Positions 51,533-60,379 of a DNA stretch of 64,000 nt are shown piece after piece; the stretch's first letter is position 1, and each line of letters starts with the position of its first letter. The notes under the pieces are model-generated. The model was not told the DNA's origin. It did not search any database and worked only from the letters and a program-made list of their open reading frames with translations. Source of the DNA: Aminithiophilus ramosus (GTDB taxonomy: Bacteria > Synergistota > Synergistia > Synergistales > Aminithiophilaceae); assembly GCF_018069705.1 (NCBI RefSeq), contig NZ_CP072943.1, forward strand, positions 2,047,453 through 2,111,452, read 5' to 3'. The translations under genes were made by a program, and so were the position numbers.

Positions 51533-52894
51533 GGAAAGGAAGCGCCGCCCCTCGCCGATGGCCTCGGCGACGCGGTCGAAAGCCGTACCGCCGAACGTCC
51601 TCCGAAGGCGGACGGCGTCGACGGCGTTGAGTCGCTCCGGAAGATCTTCACCCGCCTCGGGCAGGAGGGACCGCCACTCCTCCAAGGAAAAGGAGTTGAG
51701 GGCCCGTTTCTCCTCGAGGCAACGCCGGACCAGCCTGCCCGTCTTCTCGTGGGCCTCCCGGAAGGGAACGCCCCGTTCGACGAGGTGTTCGGCCACGTCC
51801 GTCGCCAGGAGAAGGCCGTCCTCGAAGGCCCGGGCGGCCCGTTCCTCGTCTACGGCGATGTGGTTCAGGAGATCGGGCAGAAGGGACAGAACCGATTCGA
51901 CGGTAGCGATGGAGGCCCAAAGCCCTCTCTTGTCCTCCTGAAGGTCGCGGTTGTACGTCGACGGAAGCCCCTTGAGGGAGATGACGAGATCCACCAGGTG
52001 TCCGGCGACCTGTCCCGTCTTGCCTCGGATCAGCTCCAGAACGTCGGGATTCTTCTTCTGGGGCATCATGCTCGAACCCGTGCAGTAGGCATCGGGGAGA
52101 AGAAGCCAGCCGAACTCCTGACTGGCGTAGAGGATGAGGTCCTCGGCCAGACGGGAGGCGTGGAGGGCGAAGACGGTGGCGAAATGATGGTAATCGAGGA
52201 GATAGTCTCTCTGGGCGACGCTGTCGAGGCTGTTGCGCGTCGGGCGGGAGAAACCGAGTTCGCGGGCCGAGAAGGCCCGGTCGAGGGGAAGGGTCGATCC
52301 GGCCAGGGCCCCGGCGCCGAGAGGAGACTCGTCGATGGCGGCCCTGGCCGCCTCCAGACGGGTGACATCGCGGCGGAAGGCCTCGAAATGGGCCATCCAA
52401 TAGTGCCCCAGACTGACGGGCTGGGCCTGCTGTAGATGGGTGTAACCGGTGATCACGACGAGGCGGTCCGCCTCGGCCCGGTCGAGAAGGGCCGTCAGAA
52501 GCCCCTTCAGTTCGAGGGAGAGCCTGCCGTACTCGCCCCGGAGGAAGAGGCGCATCGTCGTGGCCACCTGATCGTTGCGGCTACGCCCCATATGAAGCTT
52601 GGCCCCGAGGGGGCCCAGCTTCTCGATGAGCCGGGCCTCGACGTTCATGTGAACGTCCTCCAGCTCCTCTTTGGGCTTCAGGAGGCCTGAGGCGATCTCC
52701 CCGTCGATTTCGGCCAGGGCCCCGTCGATCCGACAGGCCTCGTCGGCGCCGAGAAGGCCCACTTGGGCCAGCATGGCCACGTGACCGCGACTTCCCTCGA
52801 TATCGCTCGACGCGAGGCGCCAGTCGAGATCAAGGGACTGGGTGAAGGCACTGACGGCCGCAGCCGTCTCCTGGGCAAAGCGTCCTTTCCACAT
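51515..52894 (-). CDS. argH: Argininosuccinate lyase
   Basis: 459 aa from the ATG at 52894 (MWKGRFAQETAAAVSAF); the extension to 52978 is not conserved. Last step of arginine synthesis, also usable in arginine/citrulline catabolism. Motifs SLDLDWRLASSDIEGSRGHVAML, DVHMNVEARL, MGRSRNDQVAT, GYTHLQQAQPVSLGHY and the catalytic flexible loop GSSMMPQKKNPD. No other arginine gene is nearby. It follows the Ppx/GppA gene by 142 bp. Confidence 0.97.
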   Translation of the reverse strand: MWKGRFAQETAAAVSAFTQSLDLDWRLASSDIEGSRGHVAMLAQVGLLGADEACRIDGALAEIDGEIASGLLKPKEELEDVHMNVEARLIEKLGPLGAKLHMGRSRNDQVATTMRLFLRGEYGRLSLELKGLLTALLDRAEADRLVVITGYTHLQQAQPVSLGHYWMAHFEAFRRDVTRLEAARAAIDESPLGAGALAGSTLPLDRAFSARELGFSRPTRNSLDSVAQRDYLLDYHHFATVFALHASRLAEDLILYASQEFGWLLLPDAYCTGSSMMPQKKNPDVLELIRGKTGQVAGHLVDLVISLKGLPSTYNRDLQEDKRGLWASIATVESVLSLLPDLLNHIAVDEERAARAFEDGLLLATDVAEHLVERGVPFREAHEKTGRLVRRCLEEKRALNSFSLEEWRSLLPEAGEDLPERLNAVDAVRLRRTFGGTAFDRVAEAIGEGRRFLSEGWPL

Positions 52895-53036
52895 CGGTTT
52901 GAACCTGCCTTTCTCTATCTCGACATTCGATTCCGAGCGCCATCCCCTTCTCTTCCGAAGATGGGGACGCACTCCCACGGGAAGACTCCCTCGGAGGAGG
53001 GGGAACCCGCCGCGAAAGACCGGATTTCCCGCCGCC

Positions 53037-53939
53037 TCAGAGGCGGACCGACGAGGGAGAAAATCCCAAAGCCAGGGCGCGACGACGGGCCATCCCCCAG
53101 AGAAGGTCGCACTCGCTGTGCCGGTACGCCTCCAGGCCCAGGTGAGCCATGAGGGTCTCGATGACCGTCAGACCGGCGACGATGATATCGGCCCGCTTCG
53201 GATCGAGGCCGACGACGGCGCGCCTCCGCTCCGCCGTCATGGCGGCCAGGTCCCGGGCCATGAGACGGACCTGCCATCGGGAGAGAAGCGTTCCGTGAAG
53301 TCCGTCGGGGCGATAGAGCTCCTTCGGAAGGGAGCGGACCATCATGGCCAACGCCGACGAGGTGCCCCCCACTCCGGCCAGGGAGGCGGCCCGCGACAGG
53401 CCCGACGCCTTCAGAGCGGCCAGGACGTGAAGGGCCATACCTCTCCGATTCCCGCCGAAAAGGTCCGTAAGGCGGACGGCCCCCAGGGGAAGGGAGAGGG
53501 CCCCGTCGGCGACGATCTCGAGGCTGCCGCCGCCGAGGTCGAAAACCGCCTCGGCCTCGATGCCTCCGAGGCGGACGCCCTCGCAGCTCAGGCGGGCCTC
53601 CTCCTCTCCGGGGAGGACCTGCAGAACCGCCTCCGCTGCCCCCTCAAGAACCGGGACGATCGCCCCCGCCGACGAGAGGGCCCGAAGCGATTCGGTGGCG
53701 AAGAAGGAACGGCCCTCACCGGAGACGCCGAGGCCGTCGAGACGGGTTTTCAGGCCCCTGAGCACGGCGAGGGTCCGATCGAGGGCCTCGGGGCGGGGCG
53801 AGAAGGCTCCCTCGCCGATCCCCTCGGTGAAGCGGGTGATCGTCGACGTGGCATCGACGAGGCGGAGCACGTCGCCGTCGACGTCGACGGCGAGGGATCG
53901 AACGGAATTGGAGCCCAGATCGATGACGGCAACTCTCAC
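53037..53939 (-). CDS. Ppx/GppA phosphatase family protein
   Basis: 300 aa, one Ppx/GppA domain: VAVIDLGSNSVRSLAVDVDG at the N-terminus, FATESLRAL, VFDLGGGSLEIV (second ATP/phosphate loop) and AGLTVIETLM. Hydrolyses polyphosphate and/or pppGpp. The short form lacks the C-terminal HD domain of enteric enzymes. ATGA-type overlap with the DUF501 gene, a pairing common in diverse bacteria. Confidence 0.92.
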   Translation of the reverse strand: MRVAVIDLGSNSVRSLAVDVDGDVLRLVDATSTITRFTEGIGEGAFSPRPEALDRTLAVLRGLKTRLDGLGVSGEGRSFFATESLRALSSAGAIVPVLEGAAEAVLQVLPGEEEARLSCEGVRLGGIEAEAVFDLGGGSLEIVADGALSLPLGAVRLTDLFGGNRRGMALHVLAALKASGLSRAASLAGVGGTSSALAMMVRSLPKELYRPDGLHGTLLSRWQVRLMARDLAAMTAERRRAVVGLDPKRADIIVAGLTVIETLMAHLGLEAYRHSECDLLWGMARRRALALGFSPSSVRL

Positions 53940-54529
53940 GGGCAGACACCTCCGCAGGGACGACCTTCGGGATCGTCACAATCGAGAGGTCCCAGCCGGG
54001 AACGGAGCCAGGCCTCTCCCGGATGCCGCCCCCGGCCGAGCCAGGAGGCGACCTGAAGATGGAGACACTTGACGCGAGGCCGATCCTGGAGGCGAACGCC
54101 TCCCACTCCGCCGCGAAGGCCCTCCCAGAGACGGGGCCTGAAACGCCTCACGAAGGCCCCCCGAGCCCCTAGAAGGGCGAGCCTCAGGAGGACCGCCTCC
54201 TCATGATAGGCGATCCAGGCCTCCCTCCTGTCGACCAGAAAACCTTCGAGACACCTCACCGCCCCCTCCCCCTCGAGGGTTCCGCAGAGACGATCCAGGT
54301 AGGGACAGGTCAGCCAGAAGGTCGTGGGGAAGGGACCGGAAGGCCCCATCGGATCGCAGAGAATCACCTGGGGAAACCCCCAAAAGCAGCGGCGGGCCAC
54401 GGCCAGCACGAGCGAATCGTCGAAACGGCGGCAGGACATCTGCCGGCGGAGAAGAGCCCTATCGCCGGGAGCCAGGGGGAGAAACGCAAAAAGGGGGCGA
54501 GAGGCCCCCTTGAACGTTCGACAGGTCAT
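53936..54529 (-). CDS. DUF501 family protein
   Basis: 197 aa. The DUF501 core is visible as VARRCFWGFPQVI (RCxxGxP), then GPFPTTFWLTCPYLDRLCGTLEGEG and YHEEAVLLRLALL. Function is unknown in the family; it often precedes ppx. It begins 4 bp after the S1 gene stop with a weak ribosome site, so it is translationally coupled. An intrinsic terminator lies within its first codons (54486-54511). Confidence 0.85.
   Translation of the reverse strand: MTCRTFKGASRPLFAFLPLAPGDRALLRRQMSCRRFDDSLVLAVARRCFWGFPQVILCDPMGPSGPFPTTFWLTCPYLDRLCGTLEGEGAVRCLEGFLVDRREAWIAYHEEAVLLRLALLGARGAFVRRFRPRLWEGLRGGVGGVRLQDRPRVKCLHLQVASWLGRGRHPGEAWLRSRLGPLDCDDPEGRPCGGVCP
54486..54511 (-). terminator. Intrinsic terminator inside the start of the DUF501 gene
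   Basis: AAGGGGG, loop of 7, CCCCCTT then TTTTTGCG on the minus strand. It starts 22 bp beyond the S1 stop codon and lies 18 bp after the DUF501 ATG, encoding part of its N-terminus. It can truncate transcripts after the S1 gene unless ribosomes on the DUF501 start melt it. Confidence 0.65.
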
Positions 54530-54532
54530 CGC

Positions 54533-54934
54533 TTACTTGCGGCCTTTGCGCTTCCCGCCGCGGGCGTCCTTCATCTTGCTGTTGAGATCGGCGATCTTCT
54601 GGTCGCTCGTCTTGATGAAGAGGGAGAGGCGCTTTTCGAAATCCTCCTCCGTCGACCGCCGCGGAGGTTCGGGGGCTTCAAGGCTTTTCAGGGAGAGATC
54701 GATCCGTCCCTTTTCATCGATCTTGATGACCTTGGCCCGTATCTCCTGCTTCAGCTCGAGGACGTCCTCCACCTTTTTCACGTAGCGGTGGGAGAGCTCG
54801 GAGATGTGCACCATGGCCTTCTGCCCCGTCGTCAGGCGGACAAAGGCCCCGTAAGGAGCGATATGCTCCACCGTTCCGGCAACGATATCACCGACGTTGA
54901 CCGTCCCTGCTGGCGAGCTGTTCCCGTCTACCAT
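54533..54934 (-). CDS. S1 RNA-binding domain protein (YabR-like)
   Basis: 133 aa. One S1 domain (about 12-85): VGDIVAGTVEHIAPYGAFVRLTTGQKAMVHISELSHRYVKKVEDVLELKQEIRAKVIKID, with the usual aromatic/basic RNA face. An acidic linker and a strongly basic tail (KMKDARGGKRKGRK) follow. Such small S1 proteins bind ribosomes or mRNA. It heads the S1-DUF501-ppx run, after the chemotaxis/fapA genes. Confidence 0.92.
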   Translation of the reverse strand: MVDGNSSPAGTVNVGDIVAGTVEHIAPYGAFVRLTTGQKAMVHISELSHRYVKKVEDVLELKQEIRAKVIKIDEKGRIDLSLKSLEAPEPPRRSTEEDFEKRLSLFIKTSDQKIADLNSKMKDARGGKRKGRK

Positions 54935-54989
54935 GAATTCTTCAGACCTCCACAGTCAGTATGTCTTGCCCGAGGAAACTCCTCGGCCC

Positions 54990-55598
54990 TCACTCCCCCG
55001 GCAGGGGGAACCAAAGCCACTCCAGAGACTGCCCCTTTTCATTCCTTCTCCTGAGAAGGACAAGGAAAAAGGGCTCCATCGCCCTTGAAGAGGGGTTCAC
55101 CCAGCAAAGCAGGGAACCGGTCTGCTTGTCGAGAACGGATTTGAAAAGACTGTCCTTGATTATAGGCGAAAAAAGGGCCAGGGCGCTAGCCCCCTCAGGT
55201 TTCCACCGGTCGCCGAGGAAGCGGATACGATTGGACCGCTCCTGGGGAATCGATACCAGGCGGCGTGCGTCGACCCTCCGACAGGCGATCTCCATGACCG
55301 AGAAGGCCCGACGGGGGCTCACGTCCTGGCGAAGGAGAGGCCCCCCGTGGCAGGTCACCTCATAGCGCAGGGGGCCCATGGCCGTCGTGCGGACGGGAAG
55401 ACGGCCCCAATCGAGACAGCGGGCGCCGTGGACCTGGGGAACCAGACAGAGACGGGCGATGGAGGGCACCCGCCGCGAGGAGGTGACGACGGGCTCCCTC
55501 GGAGACACCTCAAGGCGCCGGACGGGCAGGCGGCCCACGAAAAGGCGGGCCAGCTTCTCCGCCAAGGCCCCCAGGCGGCCCTTTCCCTCAGTCGCCAC
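54990..55598 (-). CDS. Protein of unknown function in the fapA region
   Basis: 202 aa from a GTG at 55598 overlapping the previous gene by 11 bp. Basic, no signal peptide or TM segment. Features: GKGRLGALAEKLARLFVGRLPVRRLEVS, SIARLCLVPQVHGARCLDWGRL, YEVTCHGGPLLRQDVSPRRAFSVMEIACRRVD, RRRNEKGQSLEW. Probably a unit with the preceding gene and fapA. Confidence 0.65.
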   Translation of the reverse strand: MATEGKGRLGALAEKLARLFVGRLPVRRLEVSPREPVVTSSRRVPSIARLCLVPQVHGARCLDWGRLPVRTTAMGPLRYEVTCHGGPLLRQDVSPRRAFSVMEIACRRVDARRLVSIPQERSNRIRFLGDRWKPEGASALALFSPIIKDSLFKSVLDKQTGSLLCWVNPSSRAMEPFFLVLLRRRNEKGQSLEWLWFPLPGE

Positions 55599-56142
55599 GC
55601 CCCTCTTCTCCTACGATCTCGAGGGCCTTGCGCATTCGCGCGAAGGGCTCGACAAGCTCCATCGACCGGGCCGCCTCCAACAGGATCGGGGCGAGGAGGT
55701 CGGCGGCCTGGCCGCCGAGGGGCGCCGTCAATCGCAGAGGCGCGCTGACCGGATCGGCCTGAAGGAGAATCGAACCGCTCTCGCCCTGAGGCTGGATCTC
55801 TCCGACGTTTTCCAGCGGAGCATGGCTCGTCGGTTCGACGAGGAGAACGGGCAGGGCCCCCTGTTCGGCCAGGGGCTGCAGAAGGGCCCTGTCGCGGCAA
55901 AGCCAGAGGTGGGGCCGGATCTCCAGGACCTTGAGAAGGTTTTTCAGGAGAATCTCCTCGCGCAGGTAGATCTCCAGGGCCTCTCCGTAGAGAACCCGTT
56001 CGAGACGGGTCGGGCGGACGGGATCGGTGTAGCGGAAATCGAGAGGAATGCCCCGGGGATCGGTGACCATGACGGCTCCCTGGAAAAGCCCCTTTTCCTC
56101 GTCGATCAGGACATAGCCCAGAACCTTGGCGCCTTTTTCCAT
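55588..56142 (-). CDS. Protein of unknown function in the fapA region
   Basis: 184 aa. N-terminal half LGYVLIDEEKGLFQGAVMVTDPRGIPLDFRYTDPVRPTRLERVLYGEALEIYLREEILLKNLL looks like a compact conserved domain that I have seen in similar two-gene units, without a name. The C-terminal part is Leu/Ala/Pro-rich. It sits 13 bp downstream of a charged small gene. Confidence 0.7.
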   Translation of the reverse strand: MEKGAKVLGYVLIDEEKGLFQGAVMVTDPRGIPLDFRYTDPVRPTRLERVLYGEALEIYLREEILLKNLLKVLEIRPHLWLCRDRALLQPLAEQGALPVLLVEPTSHAPLENVGEIQPQGESGSILLQADPVSAPLRLTAPLGGQAADLLAPILLEAARSMELVEPFARMRKALEIVGEEGRGD

Positions 56143-56155
56143 CAGCGGGACCTCC

Positions 56156-56446
56156 TCAGGCCATCAGATCCAATCCTCCCCCGCCCTCGTCCTCGTCGGA
56201 GTTCTCCTCCTCGGGACGAGGCGGGCGACGGCGGCCTCGACGTCCCTCCTTCTTCTCTCGGTTCTCCTCGCCGACGCGTTTCCCCTCGGTGCCCTCGGCC
56301 GACTGGACCTGATTATCGCGGTGACGCGCCTCTTCCGCGATCTCGTCGTCCTGGAGAGCCTGGGCGGGAGCCGCCTCGGGATTCCTGCGATGGGTCGTCT
56401 CCTCGATGCGCCAGAGCGAAAGCTGCATTTCGACAGGGCGGATCAT
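56156..56446 (-). CDS. Small highly charged protein, function unknown
   Basis: 96 aa. Begins MIRPVEMQLSLWRIEETTHRR, then a Glu/Arg/Lys-rich disordered segment (AEEARHRDNQVQSAEGTEGKRVGEENREKKEGRRGRRR) and an acidic tail ending GGGGLDLMA. Starts right after fapA (17 bp). The start (VEMQLSLWRIEETTHR) is compatible with a flagellar/receptor-associated short protein but nothing certain. Confidence 0.6.
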   Translation of the reverse strand: MIRPVEMQLSLWRIEETTHRRNPEAAPAQALQDDEIAEEARHRDNQVQSAEGTEGKRVGEENREKKEGRRGRRRPPRPEEENSDEDEGGGGLDLMA

Positions 56447-56463
56447 CGCCTCTTTTCCCCCTT

Positions 56464-58047
56464 TCAGCTGAAGGGCAGAACGCGGACCTCGCCCTGATCG
56501 AGGATGAATCGGACGAACTTCATCTCCTCGCGGACCACGTAGGAGACGCCGCGGACGGAAACGGTCACTCCAGGGTAGCAGTTTCCCCGGACGCGGACGA
56601 CGCCCTCCTGGCGGCAGCGCTCGATCTCCTCCTCAAGAGCGGCCAGCCGCTCGTTGACGAGTCCCTGTTGGGCCTCGAGCTGAAAACGGGCCTTCGTCAG
56701 CTTCACGAGAAGGACGCGCCGCGCCTCGTCCAGTCCGCCCTTCTCGTCGAGCTTCTTCAGGAAAGCGATGTTGTTCATGACCTCGTGAAGCTTGATCGTC
56801 ATCTCCTTGAGCATCTCCGTCTGCTTCTTGCGCTCCTCGACAAGCTCGGGGGCGAAGCCGACGGAGACGAGCGTCCGCGTCCCCATCTCGCCGCCCAGGG
56901 AAATGCAGTGAACCTCCGTCCCCGCCTGAATCTTGCCGCCGACGACCTGTCCCTTCTTGTCGTTGGTGACGAGGACCTTGCCCCGGCAGGCGATGTTGGA
57001 GTGGCGCAGGGCCCCCTTCTCGATGATCACGTCGTGATCGCAGCGGACGTTGCACTGGTCGAGGTAGCCCGCACGGAGGATGCCCTTGCAGAAAAGATGG
57101 GCCTTCCCCATGCCTCGGACGCCGACGAGGATATTCATGTTGCCCTGACACTCGAGGGTCGCCCCCTCGACGACGCCCTTGACGACGATGTCCCCGCCGG
57201 CCTTGACGACGAAATCCTCGCGGATCGTCCCCTTGACCTCGACGGCGCCGAGAAAATCGATGTTGCCGACGCTGAAATCGACGTCGCCGGCGACCTCGAA
57301 AAGGGGAAGCACCGAGATCCGGTCGTCCTTGATGGAAAGGTGGCCGTCGGCATCGGCGTAGAGATGACGGCCGTCGTCGGAGACGCGGACGTTGGCGCCG
57401 ACGGGGATGCGGGGATCGCGTCCTCTGCGGGCCTTGACCGTCCGGCCCAGGACGTCCGTCCCGTCGACGGCCTCCGTCGGAAGCGTCTTCTCGAGGATCT
57501 CCGTTCCCCTCGTGATGTTGACGATGGAGCCCATATCGCGAAGATCGATCTTGGCCGCCGCGAGATCGCGAGCCGTCGTCGTCTGGACCTTGAAGAAAAT
57601 CTGTCCGTCCTCTCCGTGAAGGGGCGGACGCCCTTCGGCGACGACGATCCAGCGATTCTCCGCCCCGGGGCCGGTCAGGGAGCGGAGGATCTCCTCCTTG
57701 ACGCCGAAAAGGATCTTCTCTCCCTGAAGAGTGGCCCGGAGCTCCTCCTCCGTCGGCCAGGAACCCTCCCCCTCGGGAGGGGAGACAAAGATCTCGGCTC
57801 TCATGGCATCATCGCTCATCCGGACGCGAATCCGGGCCGGCTCGGAGCGGACAGGCAGGTCCCCTATGCGGACGGGCCGGCCTCTCCTCTGCCCCAGAGC
57901 CTCCTGAAGGGCTCCCTCGTCGCAGTTTCCGATGCCTCTTTCTCTGGCCTGGCCGAGTAGGTCGGAAAGGGTCAGCTCCGTTTCGGCGGCCACGACAAGA
58001 TAGACGCCGTCTTCGCGTTCCTCGAAGCGTATGCCCGTCGTCTCCAA
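56464..58047 (-). CDS. fapA: FapA family protein (DUF342, flagellar assembly protein A-like)
   Basis: 527 aa from a TTG at 58047, preceded by AGGAGGTGATCTT. An N-terminal domain (about 1-170) precedes the parallel beta-helix of DUF342 (about 190-390; GAVEVKGTIREDFVVKAGGDIVVKGVVEGATLECQGNMNI...). A coiled coil (about 390-470: ELVEERKKQTEMLKEMTIKLHEV) follows, then a short beta end. DUF342/FapA proteins often follow fliA in motility operons. Confidence 0.9.
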   Translation of the reverse strand: METTGIRFEEREDGVYLVVAAETELTLSDLLGQARERGIGNCDEGALQEALGQRRGRPVRIGDLPVRSEPARIRVRMSDDAMRAEIFVSPPEGEGSWPTEEELRATLQGEKILFGVKEEILRSLTGPGAENRWIVVAEGRPPLHGEDGQIFFKVQTTTARDLAAAKIDLRDMGSIVNITRGTEILEKTLPTEAVDGTDVLGRTVKARRGRDPRIPVGANVRVSDDGRHLYADADGHLSIKDDRISVLPLFEVAGDVDFSVGNIDFLGAVEVKGTIREDFVVKAGGDIVVKGVVEGATLECQGNMNILVGVRGMGKAHLFCKGILRAGYLDQCNVRCDHDVIIEKGALRHSNIACRGKVLVTNDKKGQVVGGKIQAGTEVHCISLGGEMGTRTLVSVGFAPELVEERKKQTEMLKEMTIKLHEVMNNIAFLKKLDEKGGLDEARRVLLVKLTKARFQLEAQQGLVNERLAALEEEIERCRQEGVVRVRGNCYPGVTVSVRGVSYVVREEMKFVRFILDQGEVRVLPFS

Positions 58048-58064
58048 AAGATCACCTCCTGTGT

Positions 58065-58808
58065 TTACGGACGTAGCCGTCCGCGAAGGGCGGCGATGGC
58101 CTTGCCGTGAAGCTGGGAAACCCGCGACTCGGTGACGCCCAGGACCTCTCCGATCTCCTTGAGGGTCAGCCCCTCGTAATAGTAGAGAGAGAGGAGAAGG
58201 CGCTCCCTTTCGGGCAGGTCGACGAGGGCCGACGCCACACGGCTCCGCTCCTCGTCGCGCTCCAGAAGGCTCTGGGCGTCGGGCCCCTCGTCGGCGACGG
58301 CGCCCCCCCGGAGGACATCGCCCTCCTCCAGGAGAAAGACATCGTCGAGGGAGACGAGGTAGGTCCTCCCCGATATCTCCAGCAGCTCCCTATAACTCTT
58401 TTCGTCCATCTCGAGAGTCGCCATGAGCTCCTTCTCGTCGATGGCCCCTTTCGACTGATAGAGCCGCTCCGAGGCCTCCTCAAGACGGGAGAGCTTCTCT
58501 CTCCCCGAACGGGAGATCCAGTCGTAGCGCCGCAGCTCGTCGAGGATGGCTCCCCGGATGCGGGGAACGGCGAAGGTCTGGAAGACGAACCCCTTGCGGG
58601 GATCGAAACGGTCCATGGCGTCGAGGAGGCCGAAGACGCCGAAGCTGAGAAGGTCCTCGTAATCAAGGCCCGGAGGAGGCACGAGGGCCATGCGGTTCGC
58701 CACGTAGCGGACCAGGGGGAGATAGCGGACCACCAGTTTTTCCCTGTTTTCCGCCGACGGATCGGAGGCGAAGTCACTCCACAGCTCGCGGTCGCTCTCT
58801 CGGCTCAA
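58065..58808 (-). CDS. fliA: RNA polymerase sigma factor FliA/SigD type
   Basis: 247 aa from a TTG at 58808 with GAGGTGA upstream. Region 2: YLPLVRYVANRM, YEDLLSFGVFGLLDAMDRFDPRKGFVFQTFAVPRIRGAILDELR. Region 3: DWISRSGREKLSRLEEA. Region 4: DLPERERLLLSLYYYEGLTLKEIGEVLGVTESRVSQLHGKAIAAL. Directs late flagellar and chemotaxis genes. Location after cheD matches the cheC-cheD-sigD order of Firmicutes. Confidence 0.95.
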   Translation of the reverse strand: MSRESDRELWSDFASDPSAENREKLVVRYLPLVRYVANRMALVPPPGLDYEDLLSFGVFGLLDAMDRFDPRKGFVFQTFAVPRIRGAILDELRRYDWISRSGREKLSRLEEASERLYQSKGAIDEKELMATLEMDEKSYRELLEISGRTYLVSLDDVFLLEEGDVLRGGAVADEGPDAQSLLERDEERSRVASALVDLPERERLLLSLYYYEGLTLKEIGEVLGVTESRVSQLHGKAIAALRGRLRP

Positions 58809-58819
58809 TCGTCGTCACC

Positions 58820-59866
58820 TCAGCGCGAAAACCAGTGGAAAAGGGCCAGGGCCAGAAGCAGGCCGGCGCCGAGGTAGATCAGGAGGAGACCGTTGCGGGA
58901 CAGAGAAGGCCGCTCGACGGCGCCTCTGTCGATCCGGACGCGAAGGTCTTCGGTCTGTTTGACGACCCCCACGACGCCGTCGGCGAGATCGAGCTCGATG
59001 AGGTGATCGCCGACGGGGCTCTTGGAGACGGACGAGACGGGAAAGACGGGAGGACGGCCGCTTCGGACCATCATGCGCACGATGAGACCGGCCAGACCGG
59101 CCTGATCCTCGAAGGCGACGTGAAGCCGCTGTCCTTTGCGGATCTGGGAAAGAGGCTGGCCCCGGACGGGATCGAGGAGGGGACGGCAGCGGACGCGAAT
59201 GCTCTCCAGCGTCGCCGGGCTCTTCTCGCGCGTCTCCTGGTCCTTTTCGCGCTCCACCCTCTCTTCGTCCGCCGTGGAGAGAAGGCCCGCCTGCTGGAGA
59301 CGGAGACGGTTGAAGGTCTCCACGTGAAGACGCAGAAAGACGTCGACGCGCAGGTGGTTGGAGAGCGTCTCGCTGAGACGCTCCGTCAGGGAATCCGACG
59401 ATTCCTGCCCCCGGAAGAGGCGATTGACCGACGTGGGATCGAGGGCACTTTCGAGCAGACGCTGAATGCTGCGGAGGAGAGACTTGTCGAGGGGGGCCGT
59501 AATCTCCGTCAGGGCGAGGCGAACGGCCTCCCAATCGGCCTCGACGGCAAAATTCGACGAGAAGCGCTGGAAACCGACCCACAGGACGGCATCGAGCTCC
59601 TTGCCCGAAGGCCCCTCGAAAACGAAACAGAAGGCCCCCGACGGATCGTTGGCCCTTCGCCCCTCGAAAACGCCCTTGACGGCAAGGGCCGAGGGGAGGA
59701 CGGACTGAAGAAAGGTCATGGCCTTTTCGGGCTCTCCTCCCGCCAGCTGGAGGGCGCCCCGCATCTCCTCCGGCGTGCAGCCGAGAAGAGCGCAAAGCTC
59801 CGAGGCCGCATGGCCGGCGGCGAGATCGGCCTCCCGGTTTTCTTCGTCGAAGGGGTGGTTCTCCAT
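58820..59866 (-). CDS. Tail-anchored protein with UBA/TS-N-like N-terminal domain, unknown function
   Basis: 348 aa. Residues ~20-58 (HAASELCALLGCTPEEMRGALQLAGGEPEKAMTFLQSVLPS) look like a UBA/TS-N three-helix bundle with GGxxEKAxxxL. A middle domain follows (about 60-260). A region with beta pattern and PilZ-like spacing follows (RIRVRCRPLLDPVRGQPLSQIRKGQRLHVAF..., about 215-320). One C-terminal transmembrane helix (LLLIYLGAGLLLALALFHWF) ends the protein. The position between cheD and fliA corresponds to nothing I know in the Bacillus order. It may be a membrane-bound regulator of motility. Confidence 0.72.
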   Translation of the reverse strand: MENHPFDEENREADLAAGHAASELCALLGCTPEEMRGALQLAGGEPEKAMTFLQSVLPSALAVKGVFEGRRANDPSGAFCFVFEGPSGKELDAVLWVGFQRFSSNFAVEADWEAVRLALTEITAPLDKSLLRSIQRLLESALDPTSVNRLFRGQESSDSLTERLSETLSNHLRVDVFLRLHVETFNRLRLQQAGLLSTADEERVEREKDQETREKSPATLESIRVRCRPLLDPVRGQPLSQIRKGQRLHVAFEDQAGLAGLIVRMMVRSGRPPVFPVSSVSKSPVGDHLIELDLADGVVGVVKQTEDLRVRIDRGAVERPSLSRNGLLLIYLGAGLLLALALFHWFSR

Positions 59867-59884
59867 GACGGCCTCCTCCCTTGC

Positions 59885-60376
59885 CTAGAGCATCTGGACT
59901 CCCTTTCCGAGAGTCTTGACGGTCAGCAGCCACGTTTCGGTGCTGAACTCGACGCTGCGCCCCTTGTTTCCGCCCGTATCGCAGGCGACGAGAGGGATGT
60001 TCGCCTGGGCCAGCAGCCCCTTCGTCGCCTCGATGTTGCGGCTGCCCACGGCGAGCAGTCCCTGCCCCGAGCCCGGAAGGTTGAACATCTGGGCGCCGCC
60101 GGCCATCTTGGCCTTGAGACGGGAACGGTTCGCACCCAGCCTGTTCAGCTCCGACAGAAGCTCGGGCAGAGCCGAATCGGCGAACTTGCCCGGCTTCGTC
60201 TCGTTGCGGCTCTGACGGCTGTCGGGAAGCATGATGTGAACCATTCCCGCAATGCGCGTCGACTCGTCGAAAAGGACGAGTCCGATGCACGAGCCGAGCC
60301 CGAGCGTGACGAGCAGAGCCGGATGACGTAAGGCGACGAGTTCTGCCATTCCCACATGGACGACCTGCGGCTTCAT
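59885..60376 (-). CDS. cheD: Chemoreceptor glutamine deamidase CheD
   Basis: 163 aa. Catalytic Cys in TLGLGSCIGLVLFD, His in GMVHIMLPDS, Thr in ...; C-terminal FSTETWLLTVKTLGKG. Deamidates methyl-accepting receptors and is regulated by binding CheC, the next gene upstream. Three bp from cheC. Confidence 0.96.
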   Translation of the reverse strand: MKPQVVHVGMAELVALRHPALLVTLGLGSCIGLVLFDESTRIAGMVHIMLPDSRQSRNETKPGKFADSALPELLSELNRLGANRSRLKAKMAGGAQMFNLPGSGQGLLAVGSRNIEATKGLLAQANIPLVACDTGGNKGRSVEFSTETWLLTVKTLGKGVQML

Positions 60377-60379
60377 GAC

